NCBI GenBank assembly: GCA_965208275.1
Contig: OZ242331.1
Location: 4,960,001 to 5,024,000, forward strand
Origin: Bin5 sp022827195
GTDB taxonomy: Bacteria > Chloroflexota > Anaerolineae > Caldilineales > Caldilineaceae
Direction of reading: 5' to 3'
DNA: 64,000 nucleotides
Position 1 is the stretch's first letter, and the number at the start of each line of letters is the position of its first letter. This document shows, one piece after another, positions 9,057 to 18,380 of this stretch. The position numbers were made by a program, and so were the translations under genes. Below the pieces are notes generated by a model. The model ran no database searches, was not told the origin of the DNA, and saw nothing but the letters and a program-made list of their open reading frames with translations.

Positions 9057-9854
9057 TCACCTCAAAAACTCCTCCAGCACGACCGCCACACCGTCCTCCT
9101 CGTTGCTCACCGTTATGCGATCGGCCGCGGCCTTCACCTCCGGCACCGCGTTCGCCATCGCCACGCCCAGCCCGGCCTCGGCCACCATTTCCACGTCGTT
9201 GACATCATCGCCGAACGCAACGACGTCTTCCTGCGAAAGGCCCCAGCGGTCGAGCAGCCAGTGCAGCGCCGCCGCCTTCGACGCGCCGCGCGGCATCACC
9301 TGCACAAGGTCATATTTCGGCGATATCAGCGGGCGGCTCGACCGCGGCAGCCCCCGCAGGAAAATTTCGGACTGCCTGGCCGTCACCTGGCCATTGGCCG
9401 GCACGTCCTGCGCCGCGTCCATGTCCGACAGCGAAGTCAGGATCTTGGCCGTAGGACCGGTCGTATGCGCCAGAACATCGCTGACCAGGGTGAAGTTGGT
9501 CCACTTGCCTTCACGGTTGGTATACAGCTGGTCTGCGATCTCGACCCCCAGCAGGCAATCGGGAGCCGCCGCCAGGATCGCAGCGACGATGCCGCGCGCA
9601 TCCTCGACCGGGATCGTCGTCTCGTACAGGACCCTGCCCTCCACCTCGATCCAGGCGCCGTTGTAGCAGATCCACGGGTAACTGTGCAGCGCCGGCGGAA
9701 TCATGCGCGTCGAGCGCGGCGGACGCCCAGTCGCAATCACGATCCTGCGCCCGCTGTCGCGCCACCTCTCCAGCGCCGCCATCGTGCGCGCCGACACGCC
9801 GCTTTCGCCGTCCAGCAACGTTTCGTCCAGGTCAACGGCCAGTACCGAGTACAT
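9057..9854 (-). CDS. HAD-superfamily phosphatase, Cof/YbjI-like (type IIB)
   Basis: A 265-residue soluble phosphatase of the haloacid dehalogenase superfamily, probably acting on small phosphorylated metabolites. Motif I is DLDETLLDG at residues 8-16 (nucleophile and acid/base Asp), motif II IATGRPP, motif III the Lys in GASKAAAL, and motif IV FGDDVNDVEMV. Length and the large C2 cap between motifs II and III are typical of Cof-type hydrolases. It stands alone and nothing nearby suggests a particular substrate. Confidence 0.88.
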   Translation of the reverse strand: MYSVLAVDLDETLLDGESGVSARTMAALERWRDSGRRIVIATGRPPRSTRMIPPALHSYPWICYNGAWIEVEGRVLYETTIPVEDARGIVAAILAAAPDCLLGVEIADQLYTNREGKWTNFTLVSDVLAHTTGPTAKILTSLSDMDAAQDVPANGQVTARQSEIFLRGLPRSSRPLISPKYDLVQVMPRGASKAAALHWLLDRWGLSQEDVVAFGDDVNDVEMVAEAGLGVAMANAVPEVKAAADRITVSNEEDGVAVVLEEFLR

Positions 9855-10007
9855 AGCGTGCGGCCCCCGTAAGCCGGTCTGCAGTAGACGTCACCTCGCG
9901 CCCGGCTGGATGCTTTCTGCGCGCCGCGCATTCGACGCGCGTCCCAGTCTACCTTACCTGACCTGGGCAGTCCATTTCGACGCAAGGAAAACGATCTTTT
10001 TGCCGAT

Positions 10008-10037
10008 TTGACAAATCTGCCTGAGCGATCGTATTCT
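10008..10037 (+). promoter_or_regulatory. sigma-70-like promoter of the cold-shock gene
   Basis: TTGACA at 10008-10013 is a perfect -35 hexamer. TATTCT at 10032-10037 is a plausible -10 at 18-base spacing. Transcription from here would give a leader of about 150 bases before the cold-shock ATG at 10196, consistent with the long structured leaders of csp mRNAs. No other gene is seen between 9855 and 10195. Confidence 0.5.
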
Positions 10038-10195
10038 TATATGCAGCAAAATAAGTTAGTGTTCTGACAGGTTTACGTATGAGCGTTCTCCCATGCGACG
10101 AAGCAAGGAGCATTTTCATGTAGTATCACCAGTCAGTGCGCAAGTTGTTTTGCGCCGTATCTGGTAACCGCAGTTAGCATAGGAGAGTTTTCACC

Positions 10196-10417
10196 ATGAG
10201 TGAAACAGTAGCCGGCACCGTAAAGTGGTTCAGTGATCAGAAGGGCTATGGCTTCATCGCCCGGGAGGATGGACCGGACGTATTCGTGCATTTCTCCGCC
10301 ATCCAGTCGGAGGGATTCCGCAGCCTTTCTGAAGGCGATCAGGTCGAGTTCGAGATCGAAGACGGACCGAAGGGACCTGCCGCCAGCAAGGTTGTGAGAG
10401 TAGCCAGCGTGGCCTGA
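10196..10417 (+). CDS. cold-shock protein, CspA family
   Basis: A 73-residue single cold-shock domain, a five-strand OB fold that binds single-stranded RNA/DNA and acts as an RNA chaperone. RNP1 is seen as KGYGFIA and RNP2 as VFVHFSAI. The C-terminus GPKGPAASKVVRV is typical. Length is normal. AGGAGAG lies about 8 bases before ATG. It is monocistronic, with its own promoter and long leader, and is followed by a terminator-like hairpin. Confidence 0.95.
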   Translation: MSETVAGTVKWFSDQKGYGFIAREDGPDVFVHFSAIQSEGFRSLSEGDQVEFEIEDGPKGPAASKVVRVASVA

Positions 10418-10441
10418 CCACCGGCCGGTTGGTAAAAGCTA

Positions 10442-10518
10442 GGGAGTGACTACGATTGTCGCTGACTCAGAGCGTTCGACTGTAGGCGGCAATTCGACAG
10501 GGTCGCTCCCTTTTTTTT
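10442..10518 (+). terminator. probable intrinsic terminator after the cold-shock gene
   Basis: GGGAGTGAC at 10442-10450 can pair with GTCGCTCCC at 10502-10510 (one G-U pair) and is followed by eight T residues. The 51-base loop is long for a classical terminator but contains further pairing potential. It lies between the convergent cold-shock and glycosidase genes. Confidence 0.5.
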
Positions 10519-10522
10519 CTCT

Positions 10523-12397
10523 TCAGAGTTCGGGGGATGAACGTACATCTCCTCCGTCGCTGCAGACGACCTTCAACTGGTAACGCCCCAGTGTAATCTG
10601 CGCGCCGTTTTCCCAGGGCCGGCTCTCCCCCGTCCAGGGGTCCACGAGCAGAAACGGGTCGTCCGCATGCAGCGTTACACCGCTCGACACAGGCGCGCTC
10701 TCCTCGTTGAATAAAATCCACCAGTCCCGCCCACCCTTGCGCACGCGGCGCACGCGCAGCCCAGCCGCGGCCGGCTCCAGGTTGACGTCGGCCGCAACCA
10801 GTCCATCGACAAAGGACAGCAGGGCTGAAGCAGACGTTTCGCGGCCGTAACGCAGCAGACGTCCGGCCTCTTCCAGCGTTCGCAACGCGGGGTGCGCCCG
10901 TTCGTCCGGCTCGTGCGCCGCGATCACCGCCGCGTAGCGCATGCCCGCCAGCTCTATCCCGCCTTCGTCGACCGCGGCGTCCTCCCACAGGTGGCGCTCC
11001 TCCACGTAGTTGAAATCGCGCTGCTGCTGGAAAAGGACCTTCGCCGGCTGCCACGGCAGCCAGTCCACCCTGCCCAGGACCGCGATCGAGCAGATATGCC
11101 GGCTGTCGCTGTTCAGCCAGCTGAGCCGGCTGCAGCGGTCCGCGTAACCCTTGTAACGCCCCCACCACGCGCTGTTCGGCCCCACGTCCGGCGGCCGCTC
11201 GTCCCAGCGGATGCCGCGCACGCTGTAGTAGAAGGCGTGCGGGAACAGCATGTTCGTACCGCGCACAAAGCACCAGTCCGCCAGCCAGTTCATCTCCTCC
11301 CACGTCAGCCCGTGGCCGTACGCGCCGCACAGTTCGTTGGCGTTGCGACGCCGCCCCGTGTGGATCATCGCCGAGCTGCCGCACTTGCCCTGCGTCGACT
11401 GCGCCCCTTCGAGCGCGGTCGGGTCGTCGGGCAGCACCCAGCGCCACACCAGGTCCTGGCCGGGAATGTGAAAGTATCGCTCCGCGCCGAGGTCGTCCGC
11501 CCGCGCCGGATGTCCGGTCAGCGCGATGCCGTGCTCGCTGCACCAGTCGTACAGCGGCTGGTACCAGGTCTCCTCCATGCGCAGCGCTATCGCTCGTTCG
11601 TAGTCTGCGCGGTAACGCGCCGCATCCGGCTCGTCGTCGTGCCACAGCGCCGCTAGATGCGGCCCGAAGTCGTAGCCCAGCAGCCGGTTCACGTGCGCCA
11701 GGATCCCTGTCGTCCCCGGCCACACGTCCCGCTCACGCGGCTTCCCCACCGGGCTCGGCTCATCCGTGAAGATGGCCGGAATCAGCCCGCCGAAATGCTG
11801 CCCGAACCGTTCGTAAAACTTGCCGTAGACCAGCCGGATGAAACAGGCCACCGCGTCCGGGTTCAGCAGGTCGCCCGCCGCCGGCTCGTCCTCCGCCGGG
11901 CCCCCTTCGATATAGTGCAGCCCGCGAATATAGGCGTCCATCTTGCGGTCGATCACCGCCAGCCGTTCACCGTTGCGCCGCCTGACCACCGCCACCAGCG
12001 TCTCGTCCGACTTCAGCGCCGGCTCCTCCCCCTCACCCAGGGCCCGCGCCTCCAGGCAGCGCGTCTGGTAGCCCGCGTTCTCCGCCACCACCTGCCCTGC
12101 CGACGAGCCCGACGGGTACATCCCCTCGTCGTACAGCACCACCTGCATCCCCCGCCGCGCCGCCTCCTCGATCGCCGCGTCGTAGAACCCCAGCAGCGCC
12201 TCCGACATCCACCCCAGCGAGCGCGGCAGCCCCACCCGCGGGTGAATGACAAACCCATGCACCCCGTGCGCCTCGAAATCGGCGATTTGGCGCCGGATCT
12301 CGTCCGCGTCCAGCTCGTCATTCCAGAACCAGAACGGCAGCACCGAGAACTCGGTCGGCGGGTTGGCGAAGGTGTCGAGTGCGTTGAGCATGGGCAT
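10523..12397 (-). CDS. GH106-like glycoside hydrolase (alpha-L-rhamnosidase-type)
   Basis: A 624-residue protein resembling the catalytic part of family GH106. N-terminal features are FSVLPFWFWNDELDADEIRR, then GVHGFVIHPRVGLPR and MQVVLYDEGMYPSGSSAG, the usual opening TIM-barrel strands of this family. Candidate acidic residues are in IFTDEPS and LTGHPARADD. It is shorter than many GH106 enzymes, which often exceed 900 residues, and lacks an obvious signal peptide, so a cytoplasmic enzyme is likely. ATG at 12391 is an alternative start. The rhamnosidase activity is inference from family. Confidence 0.65.
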   Translation of the reverse strand: MPMLNALDTFANPPTEFSVLPFWFWNDELDADEIRRQIADFEAHGVHGFVIHPRVGLPRSLGWMSEALLGFYDAAIEEAARRGMQVVLYDEGMYPSGSSAGQVVAENAGYQTRCLEARALGEGEEPALKSDETLVAVVRRRNGERLAVIDRKMDAYIRGLHYIEGGPAEDEPAAGDLLNPDAVACFIRLVYGKFYERFGQHFGGLIPAIFTDEPSPVGKPRERDVWPGTTGILAHVNRLLGYDFGPHLAALWHDDEPDAARYRADYERAIALRMEETWYQPLYDWCSEHGIALTGHPARADDLGAERYFHIPGQDLVWRWVLPDDPTALEGAQSTQGKCGSSAMIHTGRRRNANELCGAYGHGLTWEEMNWLADWCFVRGTNMLFPHAFYYSVRGIRWDERPPDVGPNSAWWGRYKGYADRCSRLSWLNSDSRHICSIAVLGRVDWLPWQPAKVLFQQQRDFNYVEERHLWEDAAVDEGGIELAGMRYAAVIAAHEPDERAHPALRTLEEAGRLLRYGRETSASALLSFVDGLVAADVNLEPAAAGLRVRRVRKGGRDWWILFNEESAPVSSGVTLHADDPFLLVDPWTGESRPWENGAQITLGRYQLKVVCSDGGDVRSSPEL

Positions 12398-12673
12398 GTT
12401 CCGTGTGGGTGTGGTGTTGGGGTAGTTTACTCGATGAAGCCTGAATGGCGTAGATGGGACGCGGGTGAGGCGGAAATGAAGGGGTCGGAGCGGGCTGGAA
12501 AAGAAGCCAAGTTTCCAGCAAGGAAATTTCCCCTTACGGTATGTTGGTACAATGATGCTATTATTGTGGCGGCGTCCGTCGGCTCTTCTCTCCCAAATCG
12601 AATGACATTGTACTGAAGCCCCAGACTCGAAGCGAGAGATTGTGCACTAGCTTGTTGGCAAGGAGAATGTTCG

Positions 12674-14053
12674 ATGTTGACCCGGCTGCGTCTCGAAAAC
12701 TTCAAGTCCTGGAAGGACACGGGAGAAGTCGCTTTAAGGCCAATCACTGGCTTCTTTGGCGCGAATAGTTCGGGCAAATCTAGCCTTATCCACGCCCTTT
12801 TGCTTCTTAAGCAGACAGCCGATTCGACAGATCGCGGTATCGTCTTTAATTTTGGGGAGCCGATGTCCAAAAGATATATAGATTTGGGAGATTTCATCAA
12901 TGTTGTGCATGGGCATCAGTCTAACAAATCGCTGGAGATATTCCTTAGCTGGCAGACTGACGAGCCTATTGCAATCGAAGATTCGTATGCGCTCAGGTTG
13001 GATCCTGACAGAGAAATCGCCATCAGCAATAATCTTGGGTTTCGAGTGGTTTCGCGGTTGAAGGGAGATTGCGATAATGCGAGGCCCGTCGTGGATCATA
13101 TGGCATATCAAGTCGGAGTCGCAGAATTCGGACTACGCCGCGAAGTTGAGGATGACCTGCCTTACGACATCTTCAGTGAAAACGCGAATTTTAGGTTTGT
13201 ACGTTACAAAGGGCGACCCTGGAAACTCGAATCCCCAATGAACTGTTACGGCTTCCCGGAGAAAGTTCGCACCTTCTATCAGAATGCCGATTTTCTTATA
13301 GATTTGGAATTCGCATTCGAGCAGTGCCTTCAGAGCGTATATTACCTCGGTCCATTGCGTGCCTTTCCTGAACGAACCTACAGTTGGCACGGCTTTCAAC
13401 CATCGGATGTGGGAGAGGATGGCCGCTTGGTAGTTGCTGCACTGCTAGAGGACCGCAGAAGAGGAGACGAAGAACGCCCCGACACAAGCGGAACACACGT
13501 CAGTCTTGAGGAGCGTGTTGCCAATTGGCTGAAAGATCTTGGCCTAATTCAGGACTTTCGAATACACCGAGTCTACGAAGATGGAGGGCTGTACAGCGTT
13601 ATGGTCCGAAAATGCAGAAATGCACCGGAGGTACCTATTGCTGACGTCGGCTTCGGCGTTTCGCAGATTCTGCCTGTGCTCGTGCTCTGCTTCTATGTGC
13701 CCGAAGGGTCAACTGTGATTCTTGAGCAACCGGAAATCCATCTGCACCCGAGCGTACAAGCTGGTCTCGCCGATGTCTTCATTGATGCCTGGAAAAAACG
13801 CAATGTTCAGATTCTGGTCGAAAGCCATAGTGAGCACTTGCTACGAAGGCTCCAGCGTCGAATAGCGGAGGAGGAATTATCCCAAAACGATTTGGGACTA
13901 TACTTCTGCAATGAAGAGAATGGCGTTTCAAGGCTTGATGGGCTAGAAGTTGATTTGTATGGGAATATAGCGAACTGGCCCAAGGACTTCTTTGGCGACC
14001 AGTTCGGCGAGATCGCCGCCATGAGTGAAGCAGCTCTAAATCGTCGCCCTTAG
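12674..14053 (+). CDS. ABC/SMC-type AAA ATPase with DUF3696-like C-terminus
   Basis: A 459-residue P-loop ATPase of the OLD/RecF-like AAA_15/AAA_21 group. Walker A GANSSGKSSLI is near residue 32. Walker B with adjacent Glu/His is ILEQPEIHLHPS near 353. A switch-type LVESHSEHLLRRL follows. The C-terminus (NIANWPKDFFGDQFGE) matches the tail of DUF3696 proteins. ATPases of this type are often the sensor half of two-gene defence modules. The next gene, a PIN-like protein, starts 11 bases after the stop, suggesting co-translation. The AT content is visibly higher than in the glycosidase before it, a sign of transfer. Confidence 0.8.
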   Translation: MLTRLRLENFKSWKDTGEVALRPITGFFGANSSGKSSLIHALLLLKQTADSTDRGIVFNFGEPMSKRYIDLGDFINVVHGHQSNKSLEIFLSWQTDEPIAIEDSYALRLDPDREIAISNNLGFRVVSRLKGDCDNARPVVDHMAYQVGVAEFGLRREVEDDLPYDIFSENANFRFVRYKGRPWKLESPMNCYGFPEKVRTFYQNADFLIDLEFAFEQCLQSVYYLGPLRAFPERTYSWHGFQPSDVGEDGRLVVAALLEDRRRGDEERPDTSGTHVSLEERVANWLKDLGLIQDFRIHRVYEDGGLYSVMVRKCRNAPEVPIADVGFGVSQILPVLVLCFYVPEGSTVILEQPEIHLHPSVQAGLADVFIDAWKKRNVQILVESHSEHLLRRLQRRIAEEELSQNDLGLYFCNEENGVSRLDGLEVDLYGNIANWPKDFFGDQFGEIAAMSEAALNRRP

Positions 14054-14064
14054 ATCTCTTAAGC

Positions 14065-14565
14065 ATGGACATGACAGAAGTTGTAGTGGACACGAACGTC
14101 CCACTAGTAGCAAACAGGAAGGCGGACCAAGCAGATAAGGAGTGCGAGATTGCCTGTATTCAGACGCTGAGGGAGGTCCAATCGAAGCACCGAACGCTCT
14201 TGGATGACAAATGGCAGATCATTGAAGAATACCGCAGGCGGCTAAGTCATTCCGGGCAACCTGGTCTAGGCGACGCGTTTTTCAAGTGGCTGTGGGAGAA
14301 CCAGGCTAACCTCCAACATTGCCGTGTTGTGTCTGTAACTGTCCATCCCGAACGGGCTTTCGCCGAGTTTCCGGACGATCCGCTTCTCTCCTCATTCGAC
14401 CTGTCCGATCGCAAGTTCGTTGCGGTCGCGCTGGCAAGTGAGACTCGTCCGGATGTGCTGAACGCAACGGACTCCGACTGGTGGGAGCATCGCCAAGCGC
14501 TGCAAGAAAATGGGGTCAATGTCGTTTTTCTCTGCCCAGTTCTCATGCAGAAGGAGCGCAGATGA
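14065..14565 (+). CDS. PIN-like nuclease-type protein paired with the ATPase
   Basis: A 166-residue protein with PIN-fold signatures: VVVDTNVPLVA (first Asp) near residue 9, DLSDRKFVAVALAS near 112, and NATDSDWW near 130. These place conserved acids as in PIN-domain nucleases. No close named family is recognised. The 11-base gap to the ATPase stop argues that the two form one functional module, with the ATPase controlling a nuclease effector. That role is inference from architecture and from the neighbouring restriction system. ATG at 14071 is an alternative start. Confidence 0.65.
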   Translation: MDMTEVVVDTNVPLVANRKADQADKECEIACIQTLREVQSKHRTLLDDKWQIIEEYRRRLSHSGQPGLGDAFFKWLWENQANLQHCRVVSVTVHPERAFAEFPDDPLLSSFDLSDRKFVAVALASETRPDVLNATDSDWWEHRQALQENGVNVVFLCPVLMQKERR

Positions 14566-14677
14566 AGAACTACGAAGTGCCCTAGCAAGTAGAGCGCCCA
14601 CACCTCCTACGAATCTCTTGTACAAATAGGGCATCTACCCTGCCGTATCACCTCTACCGACCACACCAGAGGAACCC

Positions 14678-17600
14678 GTGGAAAACCGCTTCTTCGAAAG
14701 ACCAATCCTCAACTCCCCCTACGACTATCCCTCCCAATACTGGGAGCTCGACGCCGACGGCCAGCCCACCCACAAGATCATCGACGGCCGCCGCACCGCC
14801 GAATTCATCACGCCCATTCCCAAGCCCAAACTCACCAGCAAGAAGGCGCCGCCGGCCCAGCAGGAACGCCTCGACCTCGACGGCAGCCAGGGCCTGTCCG
14901 ACGGCGGCCAGGAGTACGACGTCTCCGCCTCGGTCAACCAGATTCGAGGCCAGGTCGACGCCTGGCGGCAGCTTCCCGTCTCCAACGATTGGGGCGTGAC
15001 CCCCGAAACAAAGCGCCTCCTGCAACACTGGCGCACCCACCGCTTCAGCAGCTACCGTCCCTTCTTCTGCCAGGTCGAGGCCATCGAAACGCTCATCTGG
15101 CTCACCGAAGTCGCGCCCAAAATGGGGCCGCAAGGCAGGTCCATCCTCCAGCGCCTCGAAAACGCCAACAAGGAGGCCAACCCCGACCTGCTGCGCATCG
15201 CCCTCAAACTGGCCACCGGTGCCGGTAAGACCACCGTCATGGCCTTGATCATCGCCTGGCAGACCGTCAACGCGGTCCGCCGCCCCGGCAGCGAGCGATT
15301 CACCAAGGGCTTCCTCGTCGTCGCGCCCGGCATCACCATCCGCGACCGCCTGCGCGTCCTCCAGCCCAACGACCCGGACAGCTACTACAGCAGCCGCGAG
15401 CTGGTGCCGGCCGACATGCTGGCCGACATCAAACAGGCCAAGATCGTTATCACCAACTACCACGCCTTCATGCTGCGCGAGCGTATGCAGCTCTCCAAGG
15501 TCGGCCGGCAGCTGCTGGGCGGTCGCAACGGCTCGCTCCGTACGCAGGAGACCGAGGGCCAGATGATCCAGCGCGTCATGCCCGACCTGATGAACATGAA
15601 GAATATCCTCGTCATGAACGACGAAGGCCACCACTGCTACCGCCGCAAACCGGGCGACGAGGACGAAGAAGGCAAGCTGACCGGTGAGGACAGGCAGGAG
15701 GCCAGGAAGAACAACGAGGCCGCCCGCGTCTGGATCACCGGCCTCGAAACGGTCAAGCGCAAAGTCGGCGTTGCGCGCGTCGTCGATCTCTCCGCCACGC
15801 CCTTCTTCCTGCGCGGCTCCGGCTACCGCGAGGGAACCCTTTTCCCCTGGACCGTCAGCGACTTCTCCCTCATGGACGCCATCGAGTGCGGCATCGTCAA
15901 GCTGCCGCGCGTGCCCGTGGCCGACAACATCCCCGACGGTGACGCACCCAAGTTCCGCGTTCTCTGGGAGCAGATCCGGCCCGACATGCCCAAGAAAGGA
16001 CGCGGCAATACGGGAGGACTCGACCCGCTCAAGCTGCCCGTCCAGTTGCAGACCGCGCTCGCAGCGCTCTACGGCCACTACGAGAAAACCTTCGACTCCT
16101 GGCGAGACGCCGATATACCAGTGCCGCCCTGCTTTGTCATCGTCTGCAACAATACCTCGACCTCCAAGCTGGTCTACGACTACGTCTCCGGCTTCCATCG
16201 CGAAGACCCCGACGGCTCTACAACCTTCGAGCAGGGCAGGCTGGAAATGTTCCGCAACTTCGACGAGCACGGCAACCGGCTTGCCAGGCCCAATACGGTC
16301 CTGATCGACAGCCGCCAGCTCGAGTCCGGCGAGGCCCTCGACGCCAACTTCCGCAAGATGGCCGCGCAGGAGATCGAGCAGTACCGCCGCGAGATCATCG
16401 AGCGCACCGGCGACCGCAGCCAGGCCGACAACATCAGCGAGCAGGAACTGCTGCGCGAGGTCATGAACACCGTCGGCAAGGAGGACCGCCTCGGCGGCTC
16501 CATCCGCTGCGTCGTCTCCGTCTCCATGCTCACCGAAGGCTGGGACGCCAACACCGTCACCCACATCCTCGGCGTGCGCGCCTTCGGCACCCAGCTTCTC
16601 TGCGAGCAGGTCGTCGGCCGCGCCCTGCGCCGCCAGTCCTACGAGCTGAACGAAGAGGGCCTTTTCGACGCAGAGTACGCCGACGTGCTCGGCGTTCCCT
16701 TCGACTTTACCGCGCGCCCGGTTGTCGTACCGCCGCCCAAGCCGAAACAGACAATCCAGGTCATGGCCGTGCGCCCCGACCGCGACCACCTCGAAATCCG
16801 CTTCCCGCGCGTGGCCGGCTACCGCGTCGACCTGCCCGATCAGCGCTTTTCAGCCGAGTTCAACGAAGACTCGGTGCTGGAGTTGACGCCCGCCCTGATC
16901 GGGCCGTCGCACACGACCAACGCCGGCATCATCGGCCAGAGCGTCGACCTGAATCTGGTCCATACCAACGATCTGCGCCCCTCCACGCTCGTCTATGAGC
17001 TGGCCAGTCACCTGGCCTACAGCAAGTGGCGCGACACAGGTGAGACCCCCGCATCTCTCTTCGGCAGGCTGAGGCCGATCACGCGACAGTGGCTCAAAGA
17101 ATGCCTGCACTGCAAGGGGGACACCTATCCGGCGCAGCTGATGTTCGAACCCCTCGCCGAGATGGCCTGCGACCGCATCGCCGACGCCATCACCCGCACC
17201 AACCTCGAAGGCAACACGGTCAAGGCACTGCTCGACCCTTACAACCCGGCCGGCTCGACCCGCTTCGTCAACTTTCAGACCTCCAAGTCGCTCCGTTGGA
17301 AGACCGATGCAAGCAAGTGCCATGTCAACTGGGCCATCCTAGACAGCAAGTGGGAAGGGGAGCTGTGTCATGTGGTCGAAAAGCACGATCGCGTGCGCGC
17401 CTACGTCAAAAACCACAACCTCGGCCTCACCGTCCCCTATAAGCACGGCGCCGAAAACCGCCACTACGTCCCCGACTTCATCGTCCAGGTCGACGACGGC
17501 CGCGGCGAGGATGACCTCCTGAATCTCATCATCGAGATCAAGGGCTACCGCAGCGAGGACGCCAAGGAGAAGAAGAGCACGATGGAGACCTACTGGGTCC

Positions 17601-17722
17601 CCAGCGTCAACAACACCGGCGAGTTTGGCCGCTGGGCCTTCGCCGAGTTCACCGACTTTTTCGAAATCGATGCGGGGCTCCGGCGGCTGGTTGACGCGGC
17701 CGCGGCCGGGCAGGGAGCGTAA
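14678..17722 (+). CDS. res: type III-like restriction enzyme Res subunit (SF2 helicase/nuclease)
   Basis: A 1014-residue DNA translocase/endonuclease. Motif I TGAGKTTVMALI is near residue 181, motif II NDEGHH near 315 (DEGH rather than DEAH), and motif VI CEQVVGRALRRQ near 642. A PD-(D/E)xK nuclease site at the C-terminus reads PDFIVQVDD followed by LIIEIKGY around residues 930-955. The GTG start at 14678 has AGAGG 6 bases upstream and gives the family-typical opening NRFFERPILNSPYDYPSQYW. It should work with the methyltransferase at 18381, cutting unmodified DNA. Two small toxin-antitoxin genes lie between the two subunits. Confidence 0.88.
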   Translation: MENRFFERPILNSPYDYPSQYWELDADGQPTHKIIDGRRTAEFITPIPKPKLTSKKAPPAQQERLDLDGSQGLSDGGQEYDVSASVNQIRGQVDAWRQLPVSNDWGVTPETKRLLQHWRTHRFSSYRPFFCQVEAIETLIWLTEVAPKMGPQGRSILQRLENANKEANPDLLRIALKLATGAGKTTVMALIIAWQTVNAVRRPGSERFTKGFLVVAPGITIRDRLRVLQPNDPDSYYSSRELVPADMLADIKQAKIVITNYHAFMLRERMQLSKVGRQLLGGRNGSLRTQETEGQMIQRVMPDLMNMKNILVMNDEGHHCYRRKPGDEDEEGKLTGEDRQEARKNNEAARVWITGLETVKRKVGVARVVDLSATPFFLRGSGYREGTLFPWTVSDFSLMDAIECGIVKLPRVPVADNIPDGDAPKFRVLWEQIRPDMPKKGRGNTGGLDPLKLPVQLQTALAALYGHYEKTFDSWRDADIPVPPCFVIVCNNTSTSKLVYDYVSGFHREDPDGSTTFEQGRLEMFRNFDEHGNRLARPNTVLIDSRQLESGEALDANFRKMAAQEIEQYRREIIERTGDRSQADNISEQELLREVMNTVGKEDRLGGSIRCVVSVSMLTEGWDANTVTHILGVRAFGTQLLCEQVVGRALRRQSYELNEEGLFDAEYADVLGVPFDFTARPVVVPPPKPKQTIQVMAVRPDRDHLEIRFPRVAGYRVDLPDQRFSAEFNEDSVLELTPALIGPSHTTNAGIIGQSVDLNLVHTNDLRPSTLVYELASHLAYSKWRDTGETPASLFGRLRPITRQWLKECLHCKGDTYPAQLMFEPLAEMACDRIADAITRTNLEGNTVKALLDPYNPAGSTRFVNFQTSKSLRWKTDASKCHVNWAILDSKWEGELCHVVEKHDRVRAYVKNHNLGLTVPYKHGAENRHYVPDFIVQVDDGRGEDDLLNLIIEIKGYRSEDAKEKKSTMETYWVPSVNNTGEFGRWAFAEFTDFFEIDAGLRRLVDAAAAGQGA

Positions 17723-17725
17723 GCC

Positions 17726-18016
17726 ATGAACAGAGAGGAACTGTTGAAGCTGCTGAGAGAACACAAATCGACCCTGTCGCGACGCTTTGGCATCACCGAA
17801 CTCGCTCTCTACGGCTCCTTCGCCCGCGATAGCGCCGCCGACCACAGCGATGTGGATATCCTCGTTCGCTTTAGTACGCCGCCGAACTGGAGGCAATACT
17901 TCGATGCCCATGCCTACCTGGAAGAGACGCTGGGACGTCCCGTGGATATGGCCATGCACAGAGAGATAAGAGCGGAAATCAGGCCCTACGTTGAGCGGGA
18001 AGCAGTCGATGTTTGA
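17726..18016 (+). CDS. mntA: MNT-domain nucleotidyltransferase antitoxin (MntA-like)
   Basis: A 96-residue minimal nucleotidyltransferase. The catalytic pattern is GSFARDSAADHSDVDILV (Gly-Ser followed by Asp-x-Asp) near residues 31-48. In characterised HepT/MntA pairs this enzyme AMPylates the HEPN toxin next to its active site and so neutralises it. The gene begins 3 bases after the Res stop and overlaps the HEPN gene by 8 bases. Confidence 0.88.
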   Translation: MNREELLKLLREHKSTLSRRFGITELALYGSFARDSAADHSDVDILVRFSTPPNWRQYFDAHAYLEETLGRPVDMAMHREIRAEIRPYVEREAVDV

Positions 18017-18380
18017 GCAGGTCCACGCAGATCGCCACTGGCGATTCTATATCCAGGATATGATCGATTTCAGCGAGAAGGTCCTGGCCTATACCGACGG
18101 AATGGACTTCGAAGCTTTCCTTGCCGACCAGCTCAGGTACGACGCCACCCTGCGCAACCTGGAACTGATCGGTGAGGCCGCCACCCACATTCCGCAACCG
18201 GTCCGCCTGGTTTACGCCGAGATTCCCTGGCGCGCGATCATCGGGACGCGCAATCGTCTGGCCCATGCCTATCTGACGATAAGCGACAGCATCATCTGGG
18301 GCGTAATCCAGGAAGCCATACCGGACTTCCTGCCTGCACTGCGACATATACTGGACACACCCAGCGAAGAAGGCAAATAG
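18009..18380 (+). CDS. hepT: HEPN-domain RNase toxin (HepT-like, DUF86)
   Basis: A 123-residue HEPN protein. The RNase motif Arg-x4-His-x-Tyr appears as RNRLAHAY near residue 87. HepT toxins cleave RNA and are inactivated by the partner MNT protein. The start is set at ATG 18009, inside the mntA 3' end. A TTG at 17991 also keeps the frame. Its stop codon is immediately followed by the ATG of the methyltransferase with no spacer, so the TA pair is embedded in the restriction-modification operon. Confidence 0.88.
   Translation: MFEQVHADRHWRFYIQDMIDFSEKVLAYTDGMDFEAFLADQLRYDATLRNLELIGEAATHIPQPVRLVYAEIPWRAIIGTRNRLAHAYLTISDSIIWGVIQEAIPDFLPALRHILDTPSEEGK

Noticed and set aside
10523..12397. GH106-like gene as a complete secreted rhamnosidase
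   Set aside because: There is no signal peptide and the length is short, so secretion and full activity are not claimed.
14654..16789. 711-residue open frame antisense to res
   Set aside because: Low-complexity Ala/Val/Gly-rich translation typical of antisense frames in GC-rich coding DNA. The plus strand encodes clear helicase motifs.
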